Source: Saccharopolyspora thermophila
GTDB taxonomy: Bacteria; Actinomycetota; Actinomycetes; Mycobacteriales; Pseudonocardiaceae
Reading direction: 5' to 3'
Assembly (NCBI RefSeq): GCF_014646075.1
Contig: NZ_BMMT01000002.1
Coordinates: forward strand, 1-64,000
Length of the DNA stretch: 64,000 bases
This document shows, piece after piece, positions 18,340 through 27,011 of this stretch; positions within the stretch are counted from its first letter, which is position 1, and the number at the start of each line of letters is the position of its first letter. Below the pieces are notes generated by a model. The model was not told the origin of the DNA and made no database searches. It saw only the letters and a list, made by a program, of their open reading frames with translations. A program made the position numbers and the translations under genes.

Positions 18340-19083
18340 ATGAAGTGGCTTCCAGGGGGATGGCAACGGGCTGATCGGGTCGACCAGGAACGGGCGACCG
18401 TCCCGGCACGTGCCCGCGACACGGCCCGCTACACCTCCGGCCCGCCGCCGGAACCCGCCACCCGGGTGCAGCCCGGTGTCGGGCACCGCCCGGTGCTGCT
18501 CAGCGCGGACGCCCACGACGTCGACGTCAGCGCCAGCAGCTTCCGGATGCTGCTGGTCGGCGGTGGCATCAGCGGACTGCTCACCGTGCTGATGGCCGCC
18601 GCGCTCGTCAACAGCGGCAGCAGCGTCGGGCTGTGGATCGGGCAGCTTGTGTTCAGCGTGCTGTTCCTGTGGTTCATCACCGCGTCCCGGGGCATGCTCA
18701 GCAGCCGCGGTTTCCTGATCGACCGCAGCGGCTTCTACGCCCGCACCCGCGGCGAGGTCTTCGGTGTGGCCTGGGACGAGATCAAGGCGGTCGGGGTCGG
18801 CACGCTGCCGTGGATCCAGAACAGCCGACCCGTCGCCCCGGAGCGCCGCCAGGCGCTGGAGTTCTACCCGGCCGACCCGGGGTTCGCGGCGCGGCATCCT
18901 GAACTGGACCGCTGGCTGGTGGCGGAGCCGCCGTCGATGCCGGGTCTGCCAGGGGAGCGCTACCGGTTCCACCTGCCGCCGTTCAGCCGACTGCCCCGGA
19001 ACCTGGAGGCCGCGGTGCAGGCCGTGGCCCCGCAGAAGTGGGTCGGGCAGTACAAGCGGCGGCTGCCGCCGACGCCGAGCTGA
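18340..19083 (+). CDS. Membrane protein of unknown function with two helices
   Basis: A 247-residue protein with two hydrophobic segments (about 70-90 and 97-115) and soluble parts on both sides. The C-terminal part contains WDEIKAVGVGTLPWIQNS and HLPPFSRLPRNLEAAVQ, resembling a PH-like domain that follows a membrane hairpin in several actinobacterial proteins. The family was not recognised with certainty. It ends one base before the dinB stop on the opposite strand, so the two genes converge closely. Confidence 0.7.
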   Translation: MKWLPGGWQRADRVDQERATVPARARDTARYTSGPPPEPATRVQPGVGHRPVLLSADAHDVDVSASSFRMLLVGGGISGLLTVLMAAALVNSGSSVGLWIGQLVFSVLFLWFITASRGMLSSRGFLIDRSGFYARTRGEVFGVAWDEIKAVGVGTLPWIQNSRPVAPERRQALEFYPADPGFAARHPELDRWLVAEPPSMPGLPGERYRFHLPPFSRLPRNLEAAVQAVAPQKWVGQYKRRLPPTPS

Positions 19084-19084
19084 G

Positions 19085-20413
19085 TCACCAGCCGAGGCTG
19101 TCCAGCGGGTCGGCGGCGCTGAGCTGCGGGTCGTCGACGGCGAAGGTGCGGGCCACGCCGCGCCCGGTGGCCGCCGTCTCGAACCGGACCGTGACCCGCC
19201 CGTGCCCGGAGCCCTGCACCCAGCCGTGCCCGAACTCGGTGTGCCGCACGTCGTCGCCCGCCCGCCACTGCCGGGGCGCGGGCGTCGGGTCGGGTCCGGC
19301 CGTCGGCGCGGCGACCGGTGCCGGGCCCTCCTGCTGGTCGGCGGGGTTGTCGAACAGCGGCGCCTGCTCGGACGTCGCCAGCCCGGAGTAGGAGACGCCG
19401 ACCAGCCGGATCGGGGTGCCCGGTGGTACCGCGACCGGCACCAGCCGCCGGGCTGCGGCCGTGAGCGCGGCCAGGTCGCTGGTCGCCGACGGAAACGTCT
19501 CCGCCCGGCTGATCGTGGTGAAGTCGGAGTCACGCACCTTGAGCGTCACGGTGCGCGCTGCGCGGCCGGAGGCCACCAGGCGCCGGTGCGCGGCCTCCGC
19601 CATCCCGACCACCTCGGACAGCAGCCTGGCCTGCTCGGTGATGTCCACGTCGAACGTCGTCTCGGCGCTCACCTGCTTCGCTTCGGCACGCTCGGCCACC
19701 GGGTGGTCGTCGATGCCGTGCGCGAGCCGGTGCAGTTCCGTCCCGAGTGCCTGTCCCAGCAGCGACGTCACGTCGTTGAGGTGCAGGGCGGCCAGCTCGC
19801 CGATGGTGTGGACACCGATGCGGTGCAGCTTCGACTCGGTCACCGGGCCGACACCCCACATCTTCCGCACCGGCAGCCCGGACAGCAGCTCCAGCTCCCG
19901 CTCCGGCGGGACCACCAGCATGCCGTCTGGTTTGGCGAGCCCGGACGCGATCTTCGCCAGCTGCTTGCCGGACCCCGCGCCGATGGACGCGATCACCCCG
20001 ACCTCGCCCAGCACCCGCGCTCGCAGCTGCGTCGCGAACCGCTCCACGGTGGCCGTCTCAGCACCGGCCAGTTCGGTGGGTTCCAGGAACGCCTCATCGA
20101 TGGAGACCTGCTGCACGACGTCGGAGACCTCGCGCACGATGCCCAGCACCTTCGCGCTCACCGCCTGGTAGACGCGGAACCGCGGGGGCAGCACCACGGC
20201 CACCGGGCAGCGGCGGCGCGCCTCGGCCATCGGCATCGCCGAACGCGCACCGTACTGGCGGGCCTCGTAGCTGGCGCCGGCGACGGTGCCGCGCGGCCCG
20301 AGACCGCCGACGAGCACCGGGCGGCCCCGCACGGTGGGGCGGGTGAGCTGCTCCACGGATGCGTAGAAGGCATCCATGTCCATGTGCAGCACCCATCTCC
20401 GCATGGCTGCCAT
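19085..20413 (-). CDS. dinB: DNA polymerase IV with C-terminal extension
   Basis: A 442-residue Y-family translesion polymerase. Catalytic acidic residues are in [12 protein letters not shown] and SIDEAFLE. After the little-finger domain there is a beta-clamp binding peptide QAPLF at residues 350-354, then a linker rich in Pro/Ala. The C-terminal domain (about 385-442) has [16 protein letters not shown] and resembles the Tudor-like tail of UvrD/PcrA helicases. ATG codons at 20413 and 20404 are both possible starts; the second gives the more usual [13 protein letters not shown]. It lies downstream of a repeat element and the TipAS relic. Confidence 0.9.
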   Translation of the reverse strand: MAAMRRWVLHMDMDAFYASVEQLTRPTVRGRPVLVGGLGPRGTVAGASYEARQYGARSAMPMAEARRRCPVAVVLPPRFRVYQAVSAKVLGIVREVSDVVQQVSIDEAFLEPTELAGAETATVERFATQLRARVLGEVGVIASIGAGSGKQLAKIASGLAKPDGMLVVPPERELELLSGLPVRKMWGVGPVTESKLHRIGVHTIGELAALHLNDVTSLLGQALGTELHRLAHGIDDHPVAERAEAKQVSAETTFDVDITEQARLLSEVVGMAEAAHRRLVASGRAARTVTLKVRDSDFTTISRAETFPSATSDLAALTAAARRLVPVAVPPGTPIRLVGVSYSGLATSEQAPLFDNPADQQEGPAPVAAPTAGPDPTPAPRQWRAGDDVRHTEFGHGWVQGSGHGRVTVRFETAATGRGVARTFAVDDPQLSAADPLDSLGW

Positions 20414-20460
20414 TCAAGATGAGGGCACCGACAGCAGCCGCTCCGGTCGCGCGGGGATGA

Positions 20461-20483
20461 GAGCAAGGGAACTTTCCTGTCAC
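20461..20483 (+). repeat. Intergenic GCAAGGGAACTTTCCTGT element, single copy
   Basis: One copy in the 90-bp gap between dinB and the TipAS relic, 21 bp from the stop of the relic. On the minus strand, along which both genes run, it reads ACAGGAAAGTTCCCTTGC. Confidence 0.85.
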
Positions 20484-20503
20484 CACCGCCCTCGGGAGGG
20501 TGA

Positions 20504-20965
20504 TCAGCGCAGGTGGGCCCAGGCGTAGGTGATCATCGCCTCGCGCATGTAGGCCGCCATGCCCTTCGGTTTCTTACGTTCGATGCGGCGGCGGAACTTC
20601 GGCTGGTTCACGTACATCTCCGCCAGTCGCAGGTAGGAGGCGCGGTCGGGCGTCCAGAAGTGGCAGATCCACTGGTAGTGCTCGTGGATGACGCGCTGGG
20701 TCCGCGGCTCGTTCTCCGGGACCCCGGTCGCGAACAGTTCGGCAATGCTGGAGCTGATCCGATTCCAGTCCTGGCCGATCCGGTGTGCCAGGGCGCGCTG
20801 CTGCTCGGGCGTGGCGGCCCCGTTGGACCCGGCGGGGGTGAGGCTCCCGATCAGCGCCGTGCCGTCCTCGACGACTTCGGCCTGGTCGAGGCCGGGTTCG
20901 CGAATGCGTTGTCCGGCTGCACAGCGTCCCTTCCTCCACTCGTGCGCGGGCTCGGCGCATGACGA
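20504..20965 (-). pseudogene. TipAS-domain remnant without a start codon
   Basis: The minus-strand frame is open from 20965 to a TGA at 20504 and encodes a recognisable TipAS antibiotic-recognition domain: ALAHRIGQDWNRISSSIAEL, HEHYQWICHFW, YLRLAEMYVNQPKFRRRIE and GMAAYMREAMITYAWAHL. There is no ATG, GTG or TTG before the ATG of EMYVNQP, some 40 codons from the end, and no MerR-type DNA-binding domain upstream. The frame begins directly after a TGA. It is most simply the C-terminal remnant of a TipA-like MerR regulator that lost its 5' part. A non-standard start (an ATT follows a GGAGGAAGGG sequence by about 27 nt) is less likely. Confidence 0.7.
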
Positions 20966-21120
20966 TCAGCACCGGCAGTGATCATCGGACCTCGGGAAGA
21001 AGGCCGTGCTCACCTGCCCGTGGCACAGTAACGGAGCAGGTTGCGTGCTGAGGGTTATTGCATGGATCCGCTATCGCCCTGTGATGCCCCCAATGTCGAT
21101 CCTTCGGGTGACGGGGAGTG

Positions 21121-21306
21121 TCAGTCCTGTTGCGGATCTGCGGTCTCGTCGTGGTCGTCGGTGCTCGGCTGCTCGGGCGGCGCGAGGTACACCACACCGC
21201 TGTCCAGGTCGAGCGGCCCGCCCGGATCGTGCTGCTGCCCGACGCCGCTCTCGTCACCCTCGTGCTTGAGCTTTCGACCGGGGAACAGTTCGCGGAAGGC
21301 ACCCAT
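21121..21306 (-). CDS. Small DUF6191-like protein
   Basis: A 61-residue acidic protein beginning MGAFRELFPGRKLKHEGDE and containing PLDLDSGVVYLAPPE, the signature that I associate with the DUF6191 group of small actinobacterial proteins. The start ATG at 21306 is preferred over longer frames that run through the repeat elements upstream. No function is known for the family. Confidence 0.65.
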   Translation of the reverse strand: MGAFRELFPGRKLKHEGDESGVGQQHDPGGPLDLDSGVVYLAPPEQPSTDDHDETADPQQD

Positions 21307-21339
21307 ATCCCCACGGTAACGCCAGGATGGGCGCGGACG

Positions 21340-21446
21340 TGGCAGGAAGGTTCCCTTGTGCAGCCCAGGGGCCGGTGGGGTGACAGGAAGGTTCCCTTGC
21401 TCCACTCGGGTCCGACCGAGGCGGCAGGGCAGGAAGGTTCCCTTGG
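21340..21446 (+). repeat. Three CAGGAAGGTTCCCTTG elements
   Basis: Copies at 21340-21360, 21380-21402 and 21427-21446, all in the same orientation, in the 248-bp gap between the DUF6191 gene and the sugar-binding lipoprotein, both on the minus strand. The first and third have GGCAGG instead of TGACAGG and the third ends TTGG, so they have diverged from the consensus. Confidence 0.85.
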
Positions 21447-21554
21447 CCCGGCCGCCGGAACCAGTGCTCACGCGGTGCGGGCATGACTGCGAGTCACCCC
21501 ACCAAGAAACCGAGGAGAGAGGTGCCCCGCATCCGCAACGGCCGTCCGGGGCTC

Positions 21555-22532
21555 TCAGCAGTGCGACTTGTAGAAGTACTGGGACTGCTGGTCCATGTTG
21601 TCCCGGGTGATCGCGATCATCTCCGTGCGGGTTTCGCGTTCCACCGGTTGGCCCTTGATCGCCGCGATGGCGCGGCGCACACCTTCCTGCCCGATGCGCG
21701 CGGGGTTCTGCGCGATCAGCGCCTGGACGCGGCCGTTGCGCAGGTCCTCGACCTGCTTGGGGCTGGTGTCGAAGCCGACCAGCTGCACCTGCCCGGACCG
21801 GCCCGCGTTGGCCAGCGCGGTCGCGGCACCCTCACCGGTGTTGAGGTTGGTGCCGAACACACCCACCAGGTCGGGGTTGGCGGCCAGCGTGGCGGACACG
21901 ATCTGGGCGGCGGTGGCGGGCTCGTTGTCGGTGTACTGGGTGGGCAGCAGCCTGAGGTTGGGGTGCTTGGCGATCTCCTCCTCGAAGCCCTTCGCGCGCT
22001 CGTCGGTGGTCGAGGTGCCCGCCTTGGTGTTCAGCGCCAGCACCGAGCCGCTGCGGCCGCCGACCAGGTGCGCGAGGGTCTGCGCGGCCAGCTTGCCGCC
22101 CGCGTAGTTGTCCGAGGACAGCGAGGCGACGGCGATGGAGCGGTCCTGCAGCGCGGTGTCGACCTCGACGACCTGGATGCCGTTGTTCTTGGCCTGCTGC
22201 AGCGGTGCGGCCAGCGCCTTGTCGTCGGTCGGGGCGATGATGACCGCGCCGGGCCGGGTGCTGACGACGCTGCCGAGGATCTGGGACTGCTCCGCCTGCT
22301 CGAACTTCTCCGGCGCCTGCGCGTTGAGCTGGTAGCCCTGCGCGGCGGCTTCCTGCTGCGCGGCGCACTCCATGGACACGTAGAACGGTTCGCCGCGCAT
22401 GCCGGTGATCAGGGCGAGGTTCTTGTTGTTGGGGTCGGTCTGCCCGCCGCCGGTGTCGCCGATCTGCCCGGAGCCGCAGCCCGCGAGCAGCAGCGCGGTG
22501 CCCAGCGCCAGCGCGATCCTGTGGGTTCTCAT
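21555..22532 (-). CDS. Sugar ABC transporter substrate-binding lipoprotein
   Basis: A 325-residue periplasmic-binding-protein-like I lipoprotein (CUT2 type). The ATG at 22532 lies behind GGAGG and gives a signal with lipobox LLAGC. Typical fold markers are ITGMRGEPFYVSMECAAQ, GAVIIAPTDDKALA, SSDNYAGGKLAAQ and VGFDTSPKQVEDLRNG. It is the last gene of the LacI-manA-ATPase-permease-binding protein operon, 43 bp after the permease. Ligand is probably a hexose or pentose; the adjacent mannose-6-phosphate isomerase argues for fructose or mannose. Confidence 0.9.
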   Translation of the reverse strand: MRTHRIALALGTALLLAGCGSGQIGDTGGGQTDPNNKNLALITGMRGEPFYVSMECAAQQEAAAQGYQLNAQAPEKFEQAEQSQILGSVVSTRPGAVIIAPTDDKALAAPLQQAKNNGIQVVEVDTALQDRSIAVASLSSDNYAGGKLAAQTLAHLVGGRSGSVLALNTKAGTSTTDERAKGFEEEIAKHPNLRLLPTQYTDNEPATAAQIVSATLAANPDLVGVFGTNLNTGEGAATALANAGRSGQVQLVGFDTSPKQVEDLRNGRVQALIAQNPARIGQEGVRRAIAAIKGQPVERETRTEMIAITRDNMDQQSQYFYKSHC

Positions 22533-22575
22533 CAGCTTCGCTACCTCCACACGCCGTTGTGCCGAAGTCGTTGGG

Positions 22576-23625
22576 TCAGCGGTTGTTGCGCGCCCGCCGC
22601 CGGTGCTGGTCCAGCCACACCGCGGCCACCAGGACCGCGCCGACCGCGATGGGTTGCCAGAACGGCCGCACCCCGGCCATCACGAACCCGGTGTCGAGGA
22701 CCGCGGGGATGAACACGCCGATGACGCTGCCGAGCACGGAGCCGATGCCGCCGAACAGGCTCGTGCCGCCGAGCACGACGGCGGCGATCGCGTTGAGGTT
22801 GTCGTTGCTGTGGCCGCTGATGGTGGTGGTGCCGAAGTAGGCCAGCGACATGAATCCGGCGAGCCCGGCCAGCAGCCCGGTCAGGGTGTAGACGGCGACC
22901 AGATGCCGGGTGACCTTGATGCCGCTGCGCCGCGCGGCTTCGGCGTTGGAGCCGATCGCGTAGGTGTAGCGGCCGAAGGCCGTGGTGTGCAGCAGCCACG
23001 CGGCCAACAGCGTGACCAGGGCGGCGAGGAGCACCAGGTTCGGCACCACGCCGAACGACGTCCCGGTGCCGAGGGTGTGGCGCAGCGCGGCGGGCACGGT
23101 GCGCACGTCGACGCCATTGGTCAGCAGCTGCGCGGCACCGAGTGCCGCCCCGAACGAGCCGAGCGTGACGATCAGTGCCGGGACCCGCGTGACGGCGACC
23201 AACACGCCGTTGAGCACGCCCCAGGCCGCGCCGCCGACGAGCGCCACCAGCAGGCCGATCAGGATCACGTCCCAGCCCGCGGCGGTGGCGTCACCGCCGC
23301 TGAGCCGCTCCATGGTCTGCGCCGACACCACCCCGGCGAACACCAGAACCGAGCCGACCGACAGGTCGATACCGGAGGTGATGATCACGAACGTCATGCC
23401 GACAGCGAGCATCAGCAGCGGCGCGGCCTGCACCAGCAACGTCTGGGCGTTGAACAGGGTGGGGAACGCGTCGGGACGGATCACGCTGAACAGCACGCAC
23501 AACGCGACGAGCACCAGCCCCGTCCACACCGTGTTGGAGCCCGCCAGCCGCGCCCCGAGACCCTTGCCCGCTGCCCCGGCCGGCGCGTCCGCAGTGGACT
23601 CTCGAGTTTCCTGCTCGGTGGCCAT
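22576..23625 (-). CDS. Sugar ABC transporter permease (CUT2 type)
   Basis: A 349-residue membrane protein with about ten helices and the RbsC/FrcC landmarks MTFVIITSGIDLSVGSV, RTVPAALRHT and IAAVVLGGTSLFGGIGSVLG. A soluble N-terminal tail of about 30 residues precedes the first helix. Its ATG (23625) shares one base with the stop of the ATPase gene, so translation is coupled. It forms the membrane pore of the importer, most likely as a homodimer as in other CUT2 systems. Confidence 0.93.
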   Translation of the reverse strand: MATEQETRESTADAPAGAAGKGLGARLAGSNTVWTGLVLVALCVLFSVIRPDAFPTLFNAQTLLVQAAPLLMLAVGMTFVIITSGIDLSVGSVLVFAGVVSAQTMERLSGGDATAAGWDVILIGLLVALVGGAAWGVLNGVLVAVTRVPALIVTLGSFGAALGAAQLLTNGVDVRTVPAALRHTLGTGTSFGVVPNLVLLAALVTLLAAWLLHTTAFGRYTYAIGSNAEAARRSGIKVTRHLVAVYTLTGLLAGLAGFMSLAYFGTTTISGHSNDNLNAIAAVVLGGTSLFGGIGSVLGSVIGVFIPAVLDTGFVMAGVRPFWQPIAVGAVLVAAVWLDQHRRRARNNR

Positions 23626-24389
23626 CAGTTCGCGTCCTCCTGCGACAGTGCACCGGTCATGGCTGCGACCAGGTCCTCCAGGCTCGCCTCGGCGGCGTTG
23701 AACCGCGCTACCCGGGTGCCCAGGCGCAGCACCTCGACCCGGTCGGCCACCGACAGCACCTCGGGCATGTTGTGGCTGATCAGCACGACGGAGATCCCGG
23801 TGTCGCGAACCCGCCGGATCACGTCCAGCACCCGTTCCCGCTGCACCACGCCCAGCGCCGCGGTGGGCTCGTCCATGAAGACGAGCTTCTCGGCCCACGC
23901 CACCGACCGAGCCACCGCGACGCTCTGCCGCTGGCCGCCCGACAGTGAGCCGATCGGCACGGACAGGTCCGGCAGCGACACCCCGAACCGGGCGAAGTGC
24001 TCGGCCGCCTGCTCCCGCATCGTCGCCTTGTCCAGCATGCCCAGCCGCCCCAGCAGCCCGGGGCGGCGGATTTCCCGCCCGAGGAACAGGTTCGCGGCCG
24101 GGTCCAGGTCCGGGGCTACTGCGAGGTCCTGGTAGGCGGTTTCGATGCCGTGGGCGCGGGCGGTGGTGGGCGAGTCCAGCACCACCGGCGATCCCGACAC
24201 CAGGATCTGCCCAGAATCCGGTTGTTCCACCCCGGAAAGGCATTTGACCAGCGTCGACTTGCCCGCGCCGTTGTCGCCGATCAGAGCGACGACCTCGCCC
24301 GGGTACACGGTGAACGCCGCGCCGCGCAGCGCTTCGACGCTCCCGTAGCGCTTGATGAGATCGCGGGCCTCCAGCAGCGGTTCGCTCAC
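23625..24389 (-). CDS. Sugar ABC transporter ATPase, single-domain
   Basis: A 254-residue ATPase with Walker A GDNGAGKST, signature LSGGQRQ, Walker B KLVFMDEPT and the switch histidine ISHNM. Most CUT2 ATPases (RbsA type) are double-domain proteins of about 500 residues; this one is a single domain, as in FrcA of the rhizobial fructose importer. The GTG at 24389 overlaps the manA stop by 4 bp. A longer frame upstream is open but lacks ABC features. Confidence 0.93.
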   Translation of the reverse strand: MSEPLLEARDLIKRYGSVEALRGAAFTVYPGEVVALIGDNGAGKSTLVKCLSGVEQPDSGQILVSGSPVVLDSPTTARAHGIETAYQDLAVAPDLDPAANLFLGREIRRPGLLGRLGMLDKATMREQAAEHFARFGVSLPDLSVPIGSLSGGQRQSVAVARSVAWAEKLVFMDEPTAALGVVQRERVLDVIRRVRDTGISVVLISHNMPEVLSVADRVEVLRLGTRVARFNAAEASLEDLVAAMTGALSQEDAN

Positions 24390-25435
24390 CTGCGGCTCCC
24401 GGGCTCGGGGGGACGGCAGTGCACCACCGTGAGGTCGCCTTCGAGTCGCGCCGCGCCGGCGGCGTGCGCGACGACGACGGTGCTGCCGCGGTGCAGGTCC
24501 AGGTCGACGCCCTCGTCGGACCGCAACTTCCCGCTGCCGTCGAGCACGACGAGGACCCCGAAGGACGGTTCGAGGTCGACCGCGCCGCGCAGCCGGTCGG
24601 CCCGGAAGAAGGGGGCGGCGTCCTCGGCCAGCAGCGGCACCCGCGCCGCGTCCTGATCGGCGGTGTGCCTGATCAGCGACGACAGGACGGCGTCGTCGAA
24701 ACCGGAGCGGTTCACCGTCTCCAGCGCGGACCGCTGGTCCAGGCCGAGGAAGGCGCTTTCGGTGTCGGCGAGGAAGCCCTGCCATTCCAATGTGATCGAG
24801 AAGTCCGTCGGCTGCTGCAGCTCGACGATGAACACGCCCGCACCGATCGCGTGCGGAGTGCCTGCCGGGACATGCACGGTGTCGCCGGGGCGCACCGGGA
24901 TCTCGTTGAGCGAGCCGAGCATCGCCGAGGAGTCCTGGGTGGCGACCCACTCGGCCACCACCTCGGGCGCCACGTCCTCGCGGAATCCCAGGTAAACCAC
25001 GGGGTTGGCGCCGCTGGTGCCGACGACCACCCACGCCTCGGTCTTGCCGAACCGCGACCCCAGGTGCTGCCGAGCGAAGGCGTCGGACGGGTGACAGTGC
25101 ACCGGCAGCCGCTGCCCGGCGTCCAGCAGCTTGACCAGCAGGGCGGTGCTGTCGCCGAACTCGGCCACGTGCTCGCGGCCCAGCCACCACTCGGGCGCGG
25201 CCCGCACCGCATCCCGCAGCCAGCGCCCGTCGGGCAGCCGCGACAGCCCCGACTCGGCGTGACCGAACCGGGTGGTCGTGGACGCCACCCAGTCCTCCGG
25301 GCCGTACTCGCGGTCGTCCTCGCCGCCGCGCAGCGCCGCGATCGACGCACCGCCGCGGTAGAACTGCTGCGGCTGGTTCGCCGGGAGCGCGATCGCACGC
25401 GCTGCCCCGGATTGCTCACTGTGGACTGAACTCAC
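24386..25435 (-). CDS. manA: Class I mannose-6-phosphate isomerase
   Basis: A 349-residue type I phosphomannose isomerase, converting mannose-6-phosphate and fructose-6-phosphate. Zinc ligands are visible in PVHCHPSDAFA, GKTEAW and VPAGTPHAIG. The GTG start at 25435 overlaps the LacI stop by 4 bp, and the stop overlaps the ATPase start. A sugar-phosphate isomerase inside a sugar-import operon indicates that the imported sugar enters metabolism at the mannose/fructose level. Confidence 0.88.
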   Translation of the reverse strand: MSSVHSEQSGAARAIALPANQPQQFYRGGASIAALRGGEDDREYGPEDWVASTTTRFGHAESGLSRLPDGRWLRDAVRAAPEWWLGREHVAEFGDSTALLVKLLDAGQRLPVHCHPSDAFARQHLGSRFGKTEAWVVVGTSGANPVVYLGFREDVAPEVVAEWVATQDSSAMLGSLNEIPVRPGDTVHVPAGTPHAIGAGVFIVELQQPTDFSITLEWQGFLADTESAFLGLDQRSALETVNRSGFDDAVLSSLIRHTADQDAARVPLLAEDAAPFFRADRLRGAVDLEPSFGVLVVLDGSGKLRSDEGVDLDLHRGSTVVVAHAAGAARLEGDLTVVHCRPPEPGSRR

Positions 25436-26460
25436 CGTGCTACCTCTCCAGATCCTCGGGCCAGCAGCCGAGTGGGGATGACGATGCGGCGCGGCGGCGA
25501 CCGGTCGCCGTCCAGGCGCGCCAGCAGCAGCTCGGCCGCCGAGCGGCCCAGCTCCCAGGTGTCGTGCATGATCACGGAGATCGGCGGATCCAGCAGGTCG
25601 GCGAGTTCGAAGTCGTCGAAACCGACCAGCGCCGGACGTTGCGGCTGGTGGACCAACGCCCGCAGCGCCTGAATGGTGATGCGGTTGTTGCCGGTGACCA
25701 GGGCCGTCGCGCGGCTGAGCGTGGTGCGCAACGCCTGCGCCACCGACTCGTCGGTGTGCGGACCCATCGCCACCAGATCAGGCGAGAACGGCACCCCGGC
25801 CTGGGCGCAGCCCTCCCGGAAGCCGCGCAGGCGCTCGGCCGCGGTGTAAATGGCCGGGGAGTCGCCGAGGAATCCGATGTCTCGGTGCCCGTGCTCGGCC
25901 AGGTGGTGGACGGCCAGCGCGGTGCCGCCCGCGTTGTCGATCAGGACCGTGTCGGCGTACAGGTTGCCGGGCGGGCGGTCCACGAACACCACCGGTGTTC
26001 CCGCGTTCATCTCGTGCGCGATGTAGCCGTGCTGGTGCCCGGCCGGGACCACGAGCAGCCCGTCGACGCGGCGAGCGCAGAACTCCAGCACCAGCTCGCG
26101 CTCCCGCGCGGGGTCCTCATCGGACGAACCGGTCAGCACCTGCCTGCCCTGGACGCGCGTGACCTCCTCCACCGCCCGCGTCAGCACCGAGTAGAACGGG
26201 TTCGCCAGGTCCTCCAGCACCAGGCCCACCGTGCCGGTGCCGGTGCCTCGGCGCAGGTTGCGGGCGCCCAGGTTGCGGCGGAAGCCCAACTGGTCGATCG
26301 CGGTCAGTACCCGCTCCGCGGTCGCCGGGTGCACGCCCGGTTCGGCGTTGACCACCCGCGACACGGTTTTGATGCTCACGCCGGCCAGCCGCGCCACGTC
26401 GTTCATCGTGGCGCGCTTGACGTTCCCGGACTCAGACAACGTTGTCATGGCGCCCGGCAT
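25432..26460 (-). CDS. LacI family repressor of the sugar-import operon
   Basis: A 342-residue LacI-type regulator. The helix-turn-helix is TMNDVARLAGVSIKTVSRVVN near residue 20, followed by the hinge and a periplasmic-binding-protein-like effector domain (TVGLVLEDLANPFYS, VGFDDFELADLLDPPISV). The ATG at 26460 has AAGGTG upstream; ATGs at 26448 and 26406 are alternatives. It is the first gene of its own target operon. A perfect palindrome GACAACGTTGTC overlaps codons 6-9, consistent with autorepression. Confidence 0.92.
   Translation of the reverse strand: MPGAMTTLSESGNVKRATMNDVARLAGVSIKTVSRVVNAEPGVHPATAERVLTAIDQLGFRRNLGARNLRRGTGTGTVGLVLEDLANPFYSVLTRAVEEVTRVQGRQVLTGSSDEDPARERELVLEFCARRVDGLLVVPAGHQHGYIAHEMNAGTPVVFVDRPPGNLYADTVLIDNAGGTALAVHHLAEHGHRDIGFLGDSPAIYTAAERLRGFREGCAQAGVPFSPDLVAMGPHTDESVAQALRTTLSRATALVTGNNRITIQALRALVHQPQRPALVGFDDFELADLLDPPISVIMHDTWELGRSAAELLLARLDGDRSPPRRIVIPTRLLARGSGEVAR
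26435..26446. promoter_or_regulatory. Putative LacI-family operator GACAACGTTGTC
   Basis: A perfect 12-bp palindrome with the central CG that LacI-family operators usually have. It overlaps the first codons of the LacI gene. Binding there would block transcription of the entire operon from an upstream promoter. If the true start is the ATG at 26406, the site would lie in the leader instead. Confidence 0.6.
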
Positions 26461-26549
26461 TGCACCTTAACCCGCCGTGCCGTGTCAATGCCGTTGCTGC
26501 GCCAAGTCGCCCCGGACCCGCCGACCGGCCCAATTCCCGGGAGGCGGAA

Positions 26550-26727
26550 CGGCAGAAAAGTTCCCTTCCTCGCACTCGCCGCCGGGATGGCAGAAAGGAT
26601 CCCTTGCCCGCCACGCCTCCCCCAGTGGCAGAAAAGTTCCCTTGCTCCACCGCCCCGGTGAGCTGGCAGAAAAGTTCCCTTCCTGCGCAAACGCTGACCG
26701 CCCGGTGACAGGAAAGTTCCCATGCTC
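26550..26727 (+). repeat. Five-copy cluster of the TTCCCTTGC element, local variant
   Basis: Copies at 26550-26571, 26588-26609, 26626-26647, 26664-26684 and 26705-26727, all in one orientation, with a regular spacing of 38-41 bp. Four of the five share a local variant, GGCAGAAAAGTTCCCTT (one has GGATCCC), while the fifth has the standard GTGACAGGAAAG. The cluster lies upstream of the LacI gene and 3' of the YjdF gene on the minus strand. The shared variant suggests tandem duplication within the cluster. Confidence 0.88.
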
Positions 26728-26916
26728 CGGGCCCGCTGGGCAGGCCGGGAATGCCTGGTGGCGGTCAAGTCGGCGGCCGGCCGCATCCGCTTCCGCGCAA
26801 CGGCATCCCGCGCTGGCGGAACCGGACAGAAAAGATGTTCCGAATCAACCCCGGTGCCGCCGAGTCGCGACGGTGGAGTCCCTGCCTGACAAGGTTGTCG
26901 AAGCGAGGAGGCGGCG

Positions 26917-27003
26917 ATGGACAAGGGCACATCCCCGTGGGTCGTGCTGCGCGCTCGGTGGCGCGGGCCGTCGGGGGTGGCCTGCTGGCGCCGGCGCCGG
27001 TGA
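26917..27003 (+). CDS. Possible 28-residue basic peptide
   Basis: An ATG with an excellent ribosome-binding site (GAGGAGGCGGCG) opens a 28-codon frame rich in Arg and Trp (WVVLRARWRGPSGVACWRRRR) ending 9 bp before the convergent yjdF stop. No homologue is recognised. The rest of 26728-27011 holds nothing else that was recognised. This may be a chance frame; the ribosome-binding site is the main support. Confidence 0.25.
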   Translation: MDKGTSPWVVLRARWRGPSGVACWRRRR

Positions 27004-27011
27004 ACCGCTGG

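Noticed and set aside
21041-21319. Cysteine-rich 92-codon plus-strand frame
   Set aside because: It is antisense to the DUF6191-like gene and its cysteines and serines come from complementary Gly/Ala/Arg codons.
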